A DNA stretch of 64,000 nucleotides from Cellulophaga sp. HaHaR_3_176 (GTDB lineage Bacteria; Bacteroidota; Bacteroidia; Flavobacteriales; Flavobacteriaceae), in assembly GCF_019021925.1 (NCBI RefSeq), contig NZ_CP058990.1, positions 1,666,001 through 1,730,000 on the forward strand, given 5' to 3'. Shown here piece by piece: positions 35,924 to 44,798 of the stretch. Positions within the stretch are counted from its first letter, which is position 1, and every line of letters begins with the position of its first letter. Under the pieces are notes generated by a model that worked only from the letters and a program-made list of their open reading frames with translations, searched no databases and was not told the DNA's origin. Made by a program: the position numbers and the translations under genes.

Positions 35924-37552
35924 ATGGATATCAACTTCAATAAGAACGAAGATCATAATAAATTACTTTTATCTGAACTAAAAAAAAGACTTGCCACTGT
36001 TAAATTAGGTGGTGGCAAAAGTAGAATTGAAAAGCAGCATGCTCAAGGTAAAATGACTGCTAGAGAACGTATCAATTTTCTTTTAGATGATGATGAAAAA
36101 GCAATTGAGATTGGAGCTTTTGTTGGTGATGGTATGTATGAAGAACATGGTGGCTGCCCTTCTGGAGGAGTTATTATTAAAATGGGATATGTACAAGGCA
36201 AGCAATGTATTGTTGTCGCTAATGATGCTACTGTAAAAGCAGGTGCTTGGTTTCCTATTACAGGAAAAAAGAACTTGAGGGCTCAAGAAATAGCTATGGA
36301 AAATAAACTTCCTATCATTTATTTAGTTGATAGTGCTGGTGTTTATTTACCATTACAAGATGAAATTTTTCCTGATAAAGAACACTTTGGTAGAATTTTT
36401 AGAAATAATGCCATTATGAGTAGTATGGGTATTACCCAAATATCTGCTATAATGGGAAGCTGTGTTGCAGGCGGAGCTTATTTACCTATTATGAGCGATG
36501 AAGCTTTAATTGTTGATAAAACAGGAAGCATATTTTTAGCAGGTAGTTACCTTGTAAAAGCGGCCATTGGCGAAAGTATTGACAATGAAACACTTGGTGG
36601 CGCAACTACACATTGCGAAGTAAGTGGTGTTACCGATTATAAGTCTAAAGACGATGCCGATGCTTTAAACACTATCAAAAACATCATGAGTAAAATTGGT
36701 GATTTTGATAAAGCTGGTTTTAGTAGAATTGATGCTATTAAACCAAAAGAAGATCCGCAAGATATTTATGGAATTTTACCAAAATCAAGATCTGACCAAT
36801 ATGATATGGTCGAAATTATCAAACGATTAGTTGATGATTCTGACTTTGAACAATACAAAGAAGGATACGGAAAAACAATTTTAACTGGTTATGCTAGAAT
36901 AGATGGTTGGGCTGTAGGTATTGTTGCTAACCAACGTAAAGTTGTGAAAACTACTAAAGGTGAAATGCAATTTGGAGGCGTAATTTATTCGGATTCTGCA
37001 GATAAAGCGACGCGTTTTATCGCAAATTGTAATCAGAAGAAAATTCCGTTAGTATTTTTACAAGATGTTACTGGCTTTATGGTTGGCAGTAAAAGTGAAC
37101 ATGGTGGTATCATAAAAGATGGTGCTAAAATGGTGAATGCTGTTAGTAATTCTGTAGTTCCTAAATTTACGATTGTTATTGGTAACAGTTATGGTGCTGG
37201 TAATTATGCCATGTGTGGAAAAGCTTATGACCCACGTTTTATGGTAGCATGGCCAAGTGCAGAATTAGCTGTTATGAGTGGAAACTCAGCTGCAAAAGTA
37301 CTATTACAAATAGAAAAAGCTTCTTTAAAGAAAAAAGGTGAAAAAATTACTCCTGAAAAAGAAGAAGAGCTTTTTAATAAAATAAAAAACAGATACGATA
37401 ATCAAGTATCACCTTACTATGCTGCTTCAAGGTTATGGACAGATGCTATTATTGACCCATTAGATACTCGCAAATGGATTTCTATGGGAATTGATGCTGC
37501 AAATCATGCTCCCATAGAAAAACCTTTTAATTTAGGTATTATACAAGTTTAA
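35924..37552 (+). CDS. Acyl-CoA carboxylase carboxyltransferase (beta) subunit, methylcrotonyl-CoA type
   Basis: 542 residues with two crotonase-like halves of the carboxyltransferase fold. QGKMTARERINFLLDD and GGCPSGGVIIKMGYVQGKQC mark the N-half; FLQDVTGFMVGSKSEHGGIIKDGAKMV and VIGNSYGAGNYAMCGKAYDPRFMVAWPSAELAVM mark the C-half with oxyanion-hole glycines. The pattern is closest to methylcrotonyl-CoA carboxylase beta (leucine breakdown) rather than propionyl-CoA carboxylase. It needs a biotin carboxylase alpha subunit, not in this window. Its stop overlaps the stop of the convergent M24 peptidase gene. Confidence 0.88.
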   Translation: MDINFNKNEDHNKLLLSELKKRLATVKLGGGKSRIEKQHAQGKMTARERINFLLDDDEKAIEIGAFVGDGMYEEHGGCPSGGVIIKMGYVQGKQCIVVANDATVKAGAWFPITGKKNLRAQEIAMENKLPIIYLVDSAGVYLPLQDEIFPDKEHFGRIFRNNAIMSSMGITQISAIMGSCVAGGAYLPIMSDEALIVDKTGSIFLAGSYLVKAAIGESIDNETLGGATTHCEVSGVTDYKSKDDADALNTIKNIMSKIGDFDKAGFSRIDAIKPKEDPQDIYGILPKSRSDQYDMVEIIKRLVDDSDFEQYKEGYGKTILTGYARIDGWAVGIVANQRKVVKTTKGEMQFGGVIYSDSADKATRFIANCNQKKIPLVFLQDVTGFMVGSKSEHGGIIKDGAKMVNAVSNSVVPKFTIVIGNSYGAGNYAMCGKAYDPRFMVAWPSAELAVMSGNSAAKVLLQIEKASLKKKGEKITPEKEEELFNKIKNRYDNQVSPYYAASRLWTDAIIDPLDTRKWISMGIDAANHAPIEKPFNLGIIQV

Positions 37553-38895
37553 TTACCTTGATGATTTTTTATACGCGGAATAAGAAGTAATTCCGTTTGT
37601 CTGCCATTCACATATCTAAAACCGTTTTCGCCATAGAAACCTGCTTCTTCAAGCATAATACGAATATCTCTATTCCATTCTGGGACAGTAATGGTGGTAT
37701 TCAATTCTATAGCGAAAACGGTATTTTTATTTAAAGGATATTTGTCTCCATCGTCTTTCATCACCCCATCTTGAGCATCCCACATGCCTATCGTTGTTCC
37801 TGCCGAATGACCATACAAACCTAAAGGATGTGTATAAATTGAAGGTCTAAGACCGGCAACCTTAGCTTCCTGTAATGATTTAGTCAAAATTTCATTTCCT
37901 GTTCTTCCTGCAATCATATTATTTGTCAAAAAATCTTGAACGCTATTTCCTTCTTTTAGGCCTTCCACCAAAAACTTGGGCGCTTCTTTTTCTTCTGGTT
38001 GTAACACATAAGCCAATTCTTGACAATCAGTATTCAACCTTAAATATGTAATTCCAAAATCGCAATGCAATAAATCTCCGGGTACAATAGTCAAGCCATC
38101 AGGTCTGCCTGAAAAGGAATACAAATGATCTACCAATTTTTCACTACTACGTTGCACATCTACCGTAGGATGAAACCAAGTTTCCAAGCCTAAATCTGTT
38201 ACCTTTTGACGCATCCACCACTCCACTTCTGTTGTGGTCGTAACCCCTGGAGTAATTACTTTTTCCGAAAAGGCTTCTGCGATAATATCATGAGTTATGT
38301 CTACTAATTGATTGTAAATCACCATTTCACGTGGCGTACGCGTTTCTATCCAACGCACTGCAAGTTGTTCTGCAGAGCTTACTTTGGAATGCATTTTCTT
38401 AGGTAAATAGCTCATGAACTCGTCATAATCTGTTTTATCTAAACCATCAGCGATATTATGATCTTTAGAAAAATTCAACCCAATCTTATTTGGATTACGT
38501 TCTTGAATTAACTCTATAAGTCTTTTCCATTGGAGTGGTTGCTTTTCTTTATCCCAAGCAGAAATAATACTTTTACCCACATCATAACGTGCCACCGCTA
38601 ATTTTTCGATAGTATTTTTTGATTTGTTCCTGTAGAAAAGAAGTATGGTTCTTCTACGCGCATTTAACCAAGTAGCAGGGAGCATCGTTTTAATAACTGG
38701 GTCTTCATTATATTCCCGAGACATTACAATCCACATATCAATAGCTGCGGCATCCATCAATTCTGGAAGTAAAACATTAAAACGTTCTTCTAAAATTTCA
38801 TCTACTACAGTAGCTCTTTCTACTTCTGGGAGAATTTGTTGGGCAAAACTACATACAGTAAAAAATAATGCAAAACTTAATAGGGTTATTTTCAT
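37549..38895 (-). CDS. M24 family metallopeptidase (Xaa-Pro peptidase-like), exported
   Basis: 448 residues with signal peptide (ALFFTVCSFAQ). Pita-bread fold with the five metal ligands visible: Asp in LHCDFGI, Asp in NTDCQEL, His in YGHSAGT, Glu in FAIELNT and Glu in MLEEAGF. An N-terminal creatinase-like domain precedes it (residues 40-190). It probably removes Xaa-Pro dipeptides in the periplasm or outside. Its last codon overlaps the stop codon of the acyl-CoA carboxylase gene (tail-to-tail). Confidence 0.9.
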   Translation of the reverse strand: MKITLLSFALFFTVCSFAQQILPEVERATVVDEILEERFNVLLPELMDAAAIDMWIVMSREYNEDPVIKTMLPATWLNARRRTILLFYRNKSKNTIEKLAVARYDVGKSIISAWDKEKQPLQWKRLIELIQERNPNKIGLNFSKDHNIADGLDKTDYDEFMSYLPKKMHSKVSSAEQLAVRWIETRTPREMVIYNQLVDITHDIIAEAFSEKVITPGVTTTTEVEWWMRQKVTDLGLETWFHPTVDVQRSSEKLVDHLYSFSGRPDGLTIVPGDLLHCDFGITYLRLNTDCQELAYVLQPEEKEAPKFLVEGLKEGNSVQDFLTNNMIAGRTGNEILTKSLQEAKVAGLRPSIYTHPLGLYGHSAGTTIGMWDAQDGVMKDDGDKYPLNKNTVFAIELNTTITVPEWNRDIRIMLEEAGFYGENGFRYVNGRQTELLLIPRIKNHQGN

Positions 38896-38942
38896 AGTGG
38901 TCGATTTAAAATCAAACCTGAAAATACAAAATATTAAAAAAG

Positions 38943-38968
38943 AATAAAGTGTCTTTCGACACTTTATT
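38943..38968 (-). terminator. Rho-independent terminator
   Basis: AATAAAGTGTC-TTTC-GACACTTTATT hairpin; on the minus strand it is followed by a T-rich run. Located 22 nt after the orphan plug gene. Confidence 0.75.
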
Positions 38969-38990
38969 AAAATCTATCAGGTAACACGTT

Positions 38991-39461
38991 CTAATTAACG
39001 ATATACCCTAAATAATTATTTGAAATATTGCTTGTAGCCACACTAATGCGCTCTATGTCTTGAGGGTTAAGTGTGTTCAATATTGAAGCGTTATAACGTA
39101 CTCCATCTAAAATAACAATGGTATTAGCATCACCCCGTATTGTAATATTTGGAGTTTGATTAAAATTAGTATTTGAAATACTCACACCTGGAACAATACT
39201 ACGGATTGCATTAAACACATCTTGTTGTGTATTAAAGTTTGAATTCTCAATTTGATAAATTTTAAATGGATGTTCTTTATTTATCGATGTATCATCTAAT
39301 AAAGGAATTGAAGTGTTTTTATGAGTTGCACGATAGAGCCGAATATCTGTATTTTCTTTTTGAGCAAGAATAGTATTCTTAACTAATGCTGAGTTATTGT
39401 TTTGTGCTTCTAATTGGTAACTGCAAAAAATAATAGCAGCAATTAATACTAGGTTTTTCAT
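38991..39461 (-). CDS. Orphan TonB-dependent receptor plug-domain protein
   Basis: 156 residues with signal peptide (AAIIFCSYQLEAQ). The C-terminal 90 residues are a plug domain without a barrel: DVFNAIRSIVPGVSISNTNF, ITIRGDANTIVILDGVRY and LNPQDIERISVATSN are the usual plug motifs (IRG, ILDGV, xDIExI). It stops right after the plug, with no further receptor frame on that strand, and has its own terminator. So it is a complete small protein or a stable truncation. It could block or regulate a TonB-dependent system, but that is a guess. Confidence 0.8.
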   Translation of the reverse strand: MKNLVLIAAIIFCSYQLEAQNNNSALVKNTILAQKENTDIRLYRATHKNTSIPLLDDTSINKEHPFKIYQIENSNFNTQQDVFNAIRSIVPGVSISNTNFNQTPNITIRGDANTIVILDGVRYNASILNTLNPQDIERISVATSNISNNYLGYIVN

Positions 39462-39602
39462 CTTTTTAGTTTTAAAGTTGATATAAACTTAACTGACTAA
39501 AAGACAAAACAAAATAGGGAATTAGGCAAGTATAGCTTTGAATGAGTGAACGTTACTAAAAAACATATGTGATTTTTACATATATTTAACAAAAATAAAT
39601 TT

Positions 39603-40208
39603 ATGATATTTTATGGTACAAAAGGTTCTCATTTATTTAGTGAGAGAAAAAATGGTATTAAATGTGACAACTGTAATGAGATAACAGCCCATAATATTTC
39701 TGTATATGGAAAATATGCTTACATCTATTGGATTCCATTTTTTCCTATGTCCAAAAAAGCATTTTCCGAATGCACAAACTGCAGTGCTACTCTTGATGTG
39801 AACGGAATGAATGGTAAACTTAAGAGTGCAGCTACTGAAGTAAAAAACAACACAAAAACTCCAATATGGTATTGGTCTGGGCTAGCAATTATAGCTGTAT
39901 TAATTTCATTAGGTGTTTATTCTAGTTTACAACATGATAAAGATGTTGCTGTATATATAAACCAACCAGCAGTAGGCGATGTTATTGAATTTAAAAGTTC
40001 TGAGAATGGCTACTACTCTACTTTAAAAATTAGTGCCGTTACTAGTGATTCTATCTTTGTTATTCAAAACGATTATGAAACAGATAAAAAAACTGGTGTT
40101 TCAGATATTGATAAAGCATCAAATTATACTACAGAACCTTATTCATTAGGAAAAAATCAAATTCAAGGGCTGTTTGATGAGAAAGTATTTTATGATATAA
40201 ACAGATAA
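39603..40208 (+). CDS. Zinc-ribbon membrane protein, function unknown
   Basis: 201 residues. A zinc ribbon is formed by CDNC (about residues 21-24) and CTNC (about 57-60) with IPFFPM between, the zinc_ribbon_15 pattern. One membrane helix follows (WYWSGLAIIAVLISLGVYS, near residue 95), then a C-terminal domain of about 80 residues with a beta-rich pattern (VGDVIEFKSSENGYYSTLKI). Such proteins are common and unassigned. It converges with menE, 2 nt apart. Confidence 0.7.
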   Translation: MIFYGTKGSHLFSERKNGIKCDNCNEITAHNISVYGKYAYIYWIPFFPMSKKAFSECTNCSATLDVNGMNGKLKSAATEVKNNTKTPIWYWSGLAIIAVLISLGVYSSLQHDKDVAVYINQPAVGDVIEFKSSENGYYSTLKISAVTSDSIFVIQNDYETDKKTGVSDIDKASNYTTEPYSLGKNQIQGLFDEKVFYDINR

Positions 40209-40210
40209 AA

Positions 40211-41284
40211 TTAAATTAAATCCAATGTTTTTAAGCGTTGAATTTTTCCATTTCCTGTCATCACAAATTCTTTTATGAAATGTATTTGCTTGGGCACTTC
40301 AAATGTATCTAATAACTTTAATGATTTAATTTTTTGAAGTAAACTTTCATCTTCATTATTTGCTTCAATAATTAAAACAAGTTTTTGACCTAATTTCTCA
40401 TCTGGTATTCCAGCTATAAAGAATTGACTATCTAGTATTGTAGTAAGTTTAGCTTCTATTTTTTCAGGCATTAATTTTATACCCCCAGAGTTAATTATAG
40501 CATCATACCTACCAAGCCACTCAAATTCTGTAGAAGATACTAAAGCTACCAAATCATTGGTAACAACTTCTTCTTCAGAAATATTGGGTGCATTAATAAC
40601 CAAACATCCTCTAGCGTCTGTACTAAAATCTACTTCAGGTAATGCTGTAAAATTAATATTTGTAGTATTTTTTAAATGATTGACTGGTTTTAGTGCAACA
40701 TGGGTAATAGTTTCCGTCATTCCGTAAGTTTCATATACCTTAGAAGTGCTATTAGCTACCGCTACTTTCAATGGCTCTGACATTTTAGCACCACCAACAA
40801 TTAAAAGTTTGAGTTGCTTTAATTTTTGCAAGGAATTTTCTAATTGTAAGGGTATCATCGCACTAAAATCATAAACCTTAGAGATGCTTTCTAAAGGATT
40901 AGAGTTTGGTGCTACATAATCCAAAGACAAACCTAAAACCATAGCCCGTACCAACATCATTTTCCCTGCGATAAAATCAACAGGTAAGCAGAGAAAAGCA
41001 GTATTACCCTCTTCAAGACCAAAGAAACTGCCGGTAGCCATAGCAGAATTTACCATGTGTTGTTTTCTGAGTTTTATCAACTTAGGTATACCTGTAGAGC
41101 CAGAAGTATTTACTTCTACAACATCAGACTTATCTGCCCAGTTTATTAAAAAATTACCAATAGATTTTTCAAAGACCCCTCCTTCTTTAATAAGGCTGTA
41201 ACCTGTTTCATTTAAATCATTAAAAGAAATTGTAATTCCATTTAATTTAAAATGAAGGTTTATATTTTTATAATCAGGTTTCAT
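40211..41284 (-). CDS. menE: O-succinylbenzoate--CoA ligase
   Basis: 357 residues. AMP-binding motif VEVNTSGSTGIPKLIKL (residues 58-73) and the motif TYGMTETITHVA; near the C-terminus NSGGIKLMPEKIE and GNGKIQRLKTL with the catalytic Lys. The chain is about 100 residues shorter than classic MenE because the N-terminal part of the large domain is reduced, a length usual for Flavobacteriaceae. It activates o-succinylbenzoate for menaquinone synthesis. One-base overlap with the CPBP gene; menC is upstream in the same unit. Confidence 0.9.
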   Translation of the reverse strand: MKPDYKNINLHFKLNGITISFNDLNETGYSLIKEGGVFEKSIGNFLINWADKSDVVEVNTSGSTGIPKLIKLRKQHMVNSAMATGSFFGLEEGNTAFLCLPVDFIAGKMMLVRAMVLGLSLDYVAPNSNPLESISKVYDFSAMIPLQLENSLQKLKQLKLLIVGGAKMSEPLKVAVANSTSKVYETYGMTETITHVALKPVNHLKNTTNINFTALPEVDFSTDARGCLVINAPNISEEEVVTNDLVALVSSTEFEWLGRYDAIINSGGIKLMPEKIEAKLTTILDSQFFIAGIPDEKLGQKLVLIIEANNEDESLLQKIKSLKLLDTFEVPKQIHFIKEFVMTGNGKIQRLKTLDLI

Positions 41285-42207
41285 TATTTTTCTTTAGTAA
41301 GAAAATCTTCTTTAGAAATAACTGTACCTGTTAACTTTTCTTTCCAATTTGTCCAACCGTATTTTTTAGAAAAAATGATTAATAGGATTGGATAAACCAC
41401 CAAGACTGGTATAAATACATCCCACCCCAAAGCTGGTTCAGAAACATCGCGATAAACAGAATCTGTCTGAAAAGCTGTCCAATCTGCAGTTAATAATAAA
41501 GCACCTACCAGGTTATTAGCGGCATGGAAACCAAGAGCTAACTCTAAACCTTCGTCCATCAATGTTAAAATACCTAAAAAGAAACCAGTGCCTATGTAAT
41601 ACACCATAATACCTAAGCCAAGCTTAGCTACTTCAGGATTACCTAAATGCATAACACCAAATAAAACTGAAGTAATAACTAAAGGAACCCATTTATTTTT
41701 TGCCATTAAACCAATACCCTGCATCATATGACCACGAAATAAATACTCTTCAAAACTAGTTTGCAACGGTATTAATAAAATTCCAATAATTGCAAGTGTG
41801 AAAAAGGGAACTGGTTTAAAATTAAAAACATAGTCACCTGGACTTAAATAAATATCTACCCCTGTTAATACTATAGTTAAAGCTCCCCATACTGAGAACG
41901 CAAAAAATATTCTTTTCCAATCTATTTTATTTCTTGATGTTGTTAAAGATGTAATTGTTTGATTGTGTACCAATTTTGTCCAACCTAGAACTACAAAAAG
42001 ACCTATAACTAAAGGCAATAATACGATAACCAAAACCGTATTTCGCCCTATCTGATCTATCAATTGTTGCATACTATCTTCAACACTTACTGGAGAAAGT
42101 ACTGTGGCAACATAGTTTAATGCAATAAATAAAATAAAACCTACAGGAATAATTAAATACTTCCATAAGCCTACATTATTACCTTTATACCCTTGTTCTA
42201 TAAACAT
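41284..42207 (-). CDS. CPBP family intramembrane metalloprotease
   Basis: 307 residues, about eight membrane segments. The glutamic protease motifs are present: FEEYLFRG (EExxxR), VLFGVMHLG (FxxxH) and GFHAANNLVG (HxxxN). CPBP (Rce1-like) members cleave membrane substrates. It sits between menC (10-bp overlap) and menE (1-bp overlap), so it is part of the menaquinone operon; whether it has any role in menaquinone is unknown. Confidence 0.9.
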   Translation of the reverse strand: MFIEQGYKGNNVGLWKYLIIPVGFILFIALNYVATVLSPVSVEDSMQQLIDQIGRNTVLVIVLLPLVIGLFVVLGWTKLVHNQTITSLTTSRNKIDWKRIFFAFSVWGALTIVLTGVDIYLSPGDYVFNFKPVPFFTLAIIGILLIPLQTSFEEYLFRGHMMQGIGLMAKNKWVPLVITSVLFGVMHLGNPEVAKLGLGIMVYYIGTGFFLGILTLMDEGLELALGFHAANNLVGALLLTADWTAFQTDSVYRDVSEPALGWDVFIPVLVVYPILLIIFSKKYGWTNWKEKLTGTVISKEDFLTKEK

Positions 42208-43250
42208 AAATCTTCAATTAAATTTTTATTCCAACACTTATTAATGTCATATATTAATGTACCTCTATCTACCTTTAATGGGCTATCTATATTATTGACA
42301 TATAAGCCACCTGTACCCAATCCTTGTGGTAATTTACTATTTAAAGTATAGGTCCATTGTGCAATTGCATTTAAACCAATATTACTCTCTAGTGCACTAG
42401 TAACCCACCATTTTATTCCTAATTCTTCTGCTAAAGTAATCCACTCTTGACTTCCTTTAAACCCACCAATTAAGCTAGGTTTTAAAATAATATATTGTGG
42501 TTGTATTGTTAGTAGCAGTTCTTTCTTTTTTGTTACATCAAAAACACCTATTAATTCTTCATCTAAAGCAATAGGCAAAGGTGTTTCTTTACACAAATTA
42601 CTCATTTTTAAATAATTACCTTGCTTTATAGGCTGCTCTATAGAATGTAAATTATAGTTTGCTAATTGTTTTAATTTAGATAAAGCTTCTTCTGACGAAA
42701 ACGCTCCATTGGCATCAACTCGTAATTCTATTTGATATTTTGAATATTTTTCCCTGATAGATGCTATTAACTTTAATTCTGAATCAAAATTAATTGCTCC
42801 AATTTTCATTTTAATGCACTTGAAACCTTGTTCTAGTTTTTGTTGAATTTGCTCAAACATAAAACTTTCTTCACCCATCCAAATTAATCCGTTTATAGGT
42901 ATTGGTGATTTTTTTTGAGTAAAAGCTGATTTAAATAATTCAAACGGATTATCTGAGTCAAATGATAAAAAAGCTTGTTCTACTCCAAATTGAATGCTTG
43001 GGTATTCAATTAAATGATTCCAAAGTTTATCTTTACCTAATGTAATATTTTCACACGTCCACTTCAGCTTTTCTTCATAATCAGGCACATCATCAATACT
43101 CAAGCTTCTTAAAATACCACATTCTCCAATGCCGTATTTACCATCTTGTTCAAGATAAATAAACCATGTTTCTTTTTGCTTTAATATACCACGGGAAGTT
43201 CCACTAGGCCTTTTAAAATCTAAAATGTATTTTTTATAAGCTGCTTTCAT
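42198..43250 (-). CDS. menC: o-Succinylbenzoate synthase
   Basis: 350 residues, enolase superfamily. Lys pair near KIKMKIGAI (about residues 143-148, KxK), metal ligands in ELRVDANGAF (Asp), HSIEQPI (Glu) and ALDEELIG (Asp/Glu), and the second general base in ILKPSLIGGF (Lys). It dehydrates SHCHC to o-succinylbenzoate. First gene of menC-CPBP-menE, divergent from the SDR with 43 bp between. Confidence 0.93.
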   Translation of the reverse strand: MKAAYKKYILDFKRPSGTSRGILKQKETWFIYLEQDGKYGIGECGILRSLSIDDVPDYEEKLKWTCENITLGKDKLWNHLIEYPSIQFGVEQAFLSFDSDNPFELFKSAFTQKKSPIPINGLIWMGEESFMFEQIQQKLEQGFKCIKMKIGAINFDSELKLIASIREKYSKYQIELRVDANGAFSSEEALSKLKQLANYNLHSIEQPIKQGNYLKMSNLCKETPLPIALDEELIGVFDVTKKKELLLTIQPQYIILKPSLIGGFKGSQEWITLAEELGIKWWVTSALESNIGLNAIAQWTYTLNSKLPQGLGTGGLYVNNIDSPLKVDRGTLIYDINKCWNKNLIEDLCL

Positions 43251-43293
43251 AATTTACAATTCAAATTTAGTTATATTTTGGCTTTTAAAGCGA

Positions 43294-44094
43294 ATGAATA
43301 TGAAAGAGTCTATTGAAAAAGTAGTTTGGATTACTGGTGCATCGTCAGGTATTGGTGAAGCTTTAACGTATGCTTACAATGACAAGAAATATAAAGTCAT
43401 TATTTCTGCAAGAAGAGAAGAAGCTTTAGAAAAAGTAAAAATTAAATGTACCCACCCTGAAAATGTTTATGTACTACCCTTAGACATAACACTTTTTGAT
43501 GAAATGCCTGAAAAAACAACAGAAGCCATTACTGCTTTTGATAGAATTGATATATTGATAAATAACGCAGGTGTAAGCCAACGTTCGCTTATTACTGAAA
43601 CAGATTTTAATGTTTACAAGAAGCTTATGGATGTTAATTATTTAGGAACTGTAGCACTAACAAAAGCTTTGCTTCCTTATTTTATAACACAAAAGAATGG
43701 TCATTTTGCAACTGTAAGTAGTTTGATGGGAAAATTCTCTTCTCCTTATCGATCTGGTTACTGCGGTGTTAAACATGCCTTACATGGCTTTTTTGATGCT
43801 TTACGAATGGAGCATGAAAAAGATAGAATTTCAGTAACTCTAATTTGCCCAGGTTTCATACAAACTGATGTTGCTAAAAATGCTTTAACGGGGAACGGTA
43901 GCAAACAAAACACTGAAGATGAAGCTACAAAAAATGGCTTGCCTGTTGCTGTATTTGCTAATCGAATGATGAAAGCTATTTCTCGCAAAAAGTATGAAGC
44001 TTATATTGGTCGAAAAGAAATTATTGCAATTTATGTAAAAAGGTTTTTTCCTAAATTACTACATCGTATAGTTTTAAAAAGTAATGTAAGGTAA
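43294..44094 (+). CDS. SDR family oxidoreductase
   Basis: 266 residues. GASSGIGEAL (about residues 13-22) binds NAD(P), NNAGVSQR is the structural motif, and the catalytic Ser-Tyr-Lys is in SSLMG and YRSGYCGVKHAL. The C-terminal part FFPKLLHRIVLKS is hydrophobic and may contact the membrane. The overall type (classical SDR with YxxxK late and C-terminal arm) is like 11beta-HSD/dehydrogenase-reductase 7 homologues. Substrate unknown. Confidence 0.9.
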   Translation: MNMKESIEKVVWITGASSGIGEALTYAYNDKKYKVIISARREEALEKVKIKCTHPENVYVLPLDITLFDEMPEKTTEAITAFDRIDILINNAGVSQRSLITETDFNVYKKLMDVNYLGTVALTKALLPYFITQKNGHFATVSSLMGKFSSPYRSGYCGVKHALHGFFDALRMEHEKDRISVTLICPGFIQTDVAKNALTGNGSKQNTEDEATKNGLPVAVFANRMMKAISRKKYEAYIGRKEIIAIYVKRFFPKLLHRIVLKSNVR

Positions 44095-44096
44095 AC

Positions 44097-44777
44097 TTAT
44101 ATCAAAATTGATTTACCTATAGCTAGTAAATACAATTTTTTATCTTCTTCTAAAAATCTCTTTTTAGCTTCCTTTTGATCAATTTTTATAAATCCGAAAG
44201 TATCGTAATGGTAGCCTAAAACTGTATCACATTCAATAAAATCTGATGCAAAAATAGCATCTTCTACCCCCATAGTAAAATTATCACCAATTGGTAAAAT
44301 TGCTAAATCTAATGTATAACTATAAGGTATGAGTTTCATATCCATATGTAAAGCAGTGTCTCCGGCGATATAAATATGTTTATCATCTGCAGATAAAACA
44401 AAACCTCCTGGCTGACCGCCATTTGTACCATCAGCAAAAGTAGATGTATGTATAGCATTTACATATTTTAGTTTCCCAAAATCAAAATTCCAAGCACCAC
44501 CATGATTCATTGGGTGCACTCTAAAACCCTTTTTCTCATAATACGTTGCTATCTCATAATTGCTTACAATAGTAGCGTCTGATTGCTTCGCAATAACCTC
44601 TACGTCTAAAACATGATCTTGGTGTGCATGTGTAATTAAAATATAATCAGGTTTTAAATCATCAATATTAACTTTATCTTTTACTAAAGGGTTACCTGTT
44701 ATAAAAGGGTCAACAAGTATTGTTGTTAATTTTGTTTTGATTAATAAAGTGGCATGCCCAAGAAAAGTAACCTTCAT
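44097..44777 (-). CDS. Metal-dependent hydrolase, UPF0173 type (MBL fold)
   Basis: 226 residues. MKVTFLGHATLLIKT and ILITHAHQDHVLDVE (HxHxDH), YIAGDTALH (Asp) and LGYHYDTF (His) give the two-metal site of the UPF0173/UlaG-like family. Activity is not established for these proteins. 21 nt downstream of the histidine kinase gene on the same strand, so possibly in its transcript. Converges with the SDR, 2 nt apart. Confidence 0.9.
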   Translation of the reverse strand: MKVTFLGHATLLIKTKLTTILVDPFITGNPLVKDKVNIDDLKPDYILITHAHQDHVLDVEVIAKQSDATIVSNYEIATYYEKKGFRVHPMNHGGAWNFDFGKLKYVNAIHTSTFADGTNGGQPGGFVLSADDKHIYIAGDTALHMDMKLIPYSYTLDLAILPIGDNFTMGVEDAIFASDFIECDTVLGYHYDTFGFIKIDQKEAKKRFLEEDKKLYLLAIGKSILI

Positions 44778-44798
44778 GATACTAAATAGTATTAAATG

